A stretch of DNA of 64,000 bases, from contig NC_030381.2 in NCBI RefSeq assembly GCF_001625215.2, forward strand, positions 37,818,689 through 37,882,688. Reading direction: 5' to 3'. Source of the DNA: Daucus carota subsp. sativus. Its lineage: Eukaryota > Streptophyta > Magnoliopsida > Apiales > Apiaceae. The notes beneath the pieces were generated by a model. That model ran no database searches and was not told the DNA's origin. It saw only the letters and a list, made by a program, of their open reading frames with translations. Below are positions 61,778 to 64,000 of this stretch, one piece after another (positions within the stretch are counted from its first letter, which is position 1; the number at the start of each line of letters is the position of its first letter). The position numbers were made by a program, and so were the translations under genes.

Positions 61778-64000
61778 TACAGGCCAACAATTTCCAGATC
61801 GAGGAGAGATGGACAGACTGATAATGCTGCAGAAAGTGCTGTATTATCCACTCGTTCAATATTATTAAGATGCAACCTTCTTAACAGAGCCCTTAGAATA
61901 AAAGAAAATTTTATGAGATATAAACTACCACATCTAGTGAAAATAAAACAATTTTTTTCTCCAAAAAATTGAACGCTACCCTGGAGCGCCATTGTCTGAG
62001 CTTAAGGAACTTAGGCACGACCGTGAAAGAATACACGATTCCTTCCCTTGTCTTGATCTTTTATCATTCCATGAGAAACCAGATACGTCGGTAGAATTCC
62101 TCATACCATAGATACACGGCTGAGAAGAACCAAAAAATGCAGTTGTACCAGGCATCAAACCAAGCTTTATAGACCTGAATTTAAGGGATATTAATCAGAA
62201 CATAATTCCAAGGAAGCGCATACATTAAATAAATATAGAGGAGTATAAAAGTCATAAGGTACAATTAAAATCAATACAAAGCTTGTTGTTCAATATTTAC
62301 AGAGATTCCTCAGTTATACAACAAGTAAGATCATTAGAATGGCAATAATAGCTTAAAACCATAATTTGATCCCCGCATATTAGTATTCATTAATTCATCC
62401 TCTTTGTAAGTAACTTAGATTTAACTTGATCCAGCAAGAATAAAGCAGATCTATTACAAGTTCACAAGTCCTAAATGTTTTTATCTACCAAGACTCAGTC
62501 ATCTGTTTAAGAAGACAATTATAGAATAATAACTGTTACAATCCAATTCAGCAAATGTACCTTCCCAGATTCTGAAAGCAACGCTGCTTATAAAATAACT
62601 TATTAAAAGCAATACTGGGTAATGGATATAAGCTAAAAACTCAGTTTAGAGAATATATCATTATCATTTATAATCACTTACTTTTCTCGTACTACTTAAT
62701 GAAAGCTTATGTTGTGTTTGGCTGTGAAGAATGGAACGAGTGAAAATAAAGGAAACCAATCGAGGTAGGGGGGAAGTTTCAAACAAAAAAATGAGTGCAA
62801 AATTTTGATGATATGATTTGAGAAGAAAATGGGTATGAGGGAGAATGGAGCATTCCTTCACATAATGGGGGGTTTGAACTTTACTTTAGTTGTTAGGAAT
62901 AGGATGGGGAAAGGAATGATACTTTTAAACATATAATCATATATAGATAATATCATCATATCTCATTCCATTCCTTTATACATCCCCTCAACTAAAATTA
63001 ATTTGAGTTCGCGTTCCCGATTATAGCAAGATTGGGACCAATGAAGCAGGGGCAAGAAGTAAGATAAATAAGAAAAAACGTATATGACAAATAAGTAGAG
63101 AAATCATACCGCAGCGCTTTTCCAGCTCGTTGGATCATTGTGGACACTACCAGATTATTGACTTTCGGGATTACTGTCATCAAGTCAATACTGGCATAGC
63201 ACAGTGGATCCGAGGCACACTTGTGGAAAAAGGAACAAGCCGCCGCTGCAAAACATACACTTTGAGTGTCCAGCATCGAGAATACCTGAAACCAGCATTG
63301 CCAATTTACCAAGACATCACAAAATTGATATGTATCATCATCACCAAAAACCATAAACTTCTTATCTAATCAGCGCATGCCAGTTTTGCACCGTCACCGA
63401 TTGATTTCAGCCTTCCTAAATTAGAAGGCGATACTGCCAAATCTCACACTACGGTAGGCTTTCAATAACAAACTGGTATACCAGTACATTTACTAAAGTC
63501 GTTCTATATTTCAGTTGTTAAACAGTAAAACGGTTGTGCTACAATATAATTATCCTCATAAAAAGCTTTACCCTAAACGAAACCGGTAACTTAACATGAT
63601 TTCAAAGCTCAAGTGAACGAGATACTCAATTAGGCTTTCAAGTGAGGTGAAGTGTCTGAATAATGAATATATGTATTGGTCACGGTAAAAAGCCTTTCCC
63701 TGACACCCTCAAGACTTTCGAGATTTTAGGAGAACTGGCCACTTAACGGGTCTATCTACATTTTCAATGTATTCGAATTATAATTCGGTTTCCATAACGA
63801 ATTAATACAAAATTATAAACACAAAAATAAAGTAAAGGACCTTAATAGTAAGATCAGGAGGTAGGGGCCAAACGACGGCGTTGTGGAGATAATCACGCTT
63901 CCGAGCAGATCGCTTCCCAGCTTCAAGCAACACGGAGCCTAACCGCAGAGCCCGCTCAATCATAACACTGTGATCACACTCACAAGATTCGATCAAATTA
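59411..64000 (-). CDS. SKIP17: F-box/LRR protein, SKIP17-like (5' end beyond the window)
   Basis: Twelve exons on the minus strand: 63841-64000 (partial), 63110-63285, 61980-62174, 61781-61891, 61513-61598, 61319-61443, 60407-60471, 60210-60282, 60070-60132, 59860-59924, 59711-59785 and 59411-59618. They join in frame to 466 residues. The F-box is split by intron 1: WPLPPDLTIK then VFSMLDTQSVCFAAAACSFF. Leucine-rich repeats follow (ALLRRLHLNNIERVDNTALS, CPSLLDLEIVGL, CPNLNCLALRGF, LLEVLILRDCMHL). The end is acidic, EDSHDTSFIIYEESSDEADF. Order, exon pattern and motifs fit the SKIP17 family, which joins SKP1 in SCF ubiquitin ligases; the target is unknown. MIERALRLG in exon 1 might be the start, but the frame stays open to the window edge. 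Confidence 0.88.
61711..61774 (+). repeat. (TG)n followed by (G)32 homopolymer
   Basis: A TG run with one TC interruption (about 61711-61742) leads into 32 consecutive G (61743-61774). On the gene strand this is a C tract starting at base 7 of an intron of the SKIP17-like gene, right after GTAAGT. Confidence 0.95.
62711..62990. mobile_element. MITE with GTTGTGTTTGG ends, degenerate
   Basis: In intron 2 of the SKIP17-like gene. It starts GTTGTGTTTGGCTGTGAAGAA with AATGGAACGAGTG inside, and ends CATTCCATTCC...CCCCTCAACT. The right terminus has decayed. It belongs with the elements at 24128 and 38271. Confidence 0.55.

Noticed and set aside
61635-61972. ORFs with polyproline on the minus strand and polyglycine on the plus strand
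   Set aside because: They are artefacts of the 32-base G tract in an intron of the SKIP17-like gene.

Overview
This window is nuclear DNA of a flowering plant, most likely a eudicot. The genes are typical plant genes with many introns bounded by GT and AG. Intergenic DNA is very AT-rich, and Stowaway-type, hAT-type and Mutator-type elements sit both between genes and inside introns. The species cannot be read from the sequence. There are no bacterial operons, CRISPR arrays or organellar features. All gene names rest on recalled family resemblance plus motifs visible in the translations; no database search was possible.

Layout: (1) 1.26-2.29 kb, an intronless F-box/kelch gene of the SKIP30 type, plus strand. 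(2) 3.54-10.40 kb, a ten-exon WD40 gene for the non-catalytic subunit of the tRNA m7G46 methyltransferase (TRM82/WDR4 type), plus strand; its introns hold an hAT-type element and a TAA-flanked MITE. (3) 10.4-15.8 kb, gene-poor DNA with a long-TIR Mutator-like element and two Stowaway MITEs. (4) 16.28-17.40 kb, a two-exon FCS-like zinc finger (FLZ) gene with short upstream ORFs. (5) 20.21-29.94 kb, a ten-exon PIG-L gene (GPI anchor synthesis) stretched to nearly 10 kb by a nested TRIM-like retroelement, a Mutator MITE and a 2.1 kb deletion derivative of a MULE. (6) 32.60-33.26 kb, minus strand, a PNRC-motif protein. (7) 33.3-42.9 kb, repeat-rich with no convincing gene. (8) 42.95-43.41 kb, an intronless HSP20-like protein. 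(9) 45.55-47.18 kb, a three-exon seed maturation (LEA/SMP) protein. (10) 48.26-48.78 kb, an intronless OVATE family protein, with a short duplicated fragment of it 1.6 kb downstream. (11) 52.43-54.53 kb, minus strand, ribosomal protein S18 with a classic telo-box and site II promoter. (12) 59.41-64.00 kb, minus strand, an F-box/LRR gene of the SKIP17 type whose 5' end lies beyond the window.

The genes do not form a pathway. They are ordinary housekeeping and developmental genes: ubiquitin ligase adaptors, tRNA modification, the ribosome, GPI anchors, SnRK1-related FLZ signalling, seed desiccation and growth repression. I reconstructed every multi-exon gene by splice sites and checked that reading frame is kept across all junctions.

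I found no clearly new biological system. The points most worth a second look are: the MULE derivative that keeps its N-terminal PB1-like region and C-terminal zinc knuckle but has lost the catalytic core; several Mutator-like elements all flanked by exact 10-bp duplications; two retroelement pieces in opposite orientations inside one intron; the OVATE gene fragment; a 32-base C tract placed against a 5' splice site in the SKIP17-like gene; and coding-like stretches at 43.8-45.0 kb and 57.9-58.3 kb that I could not assign.
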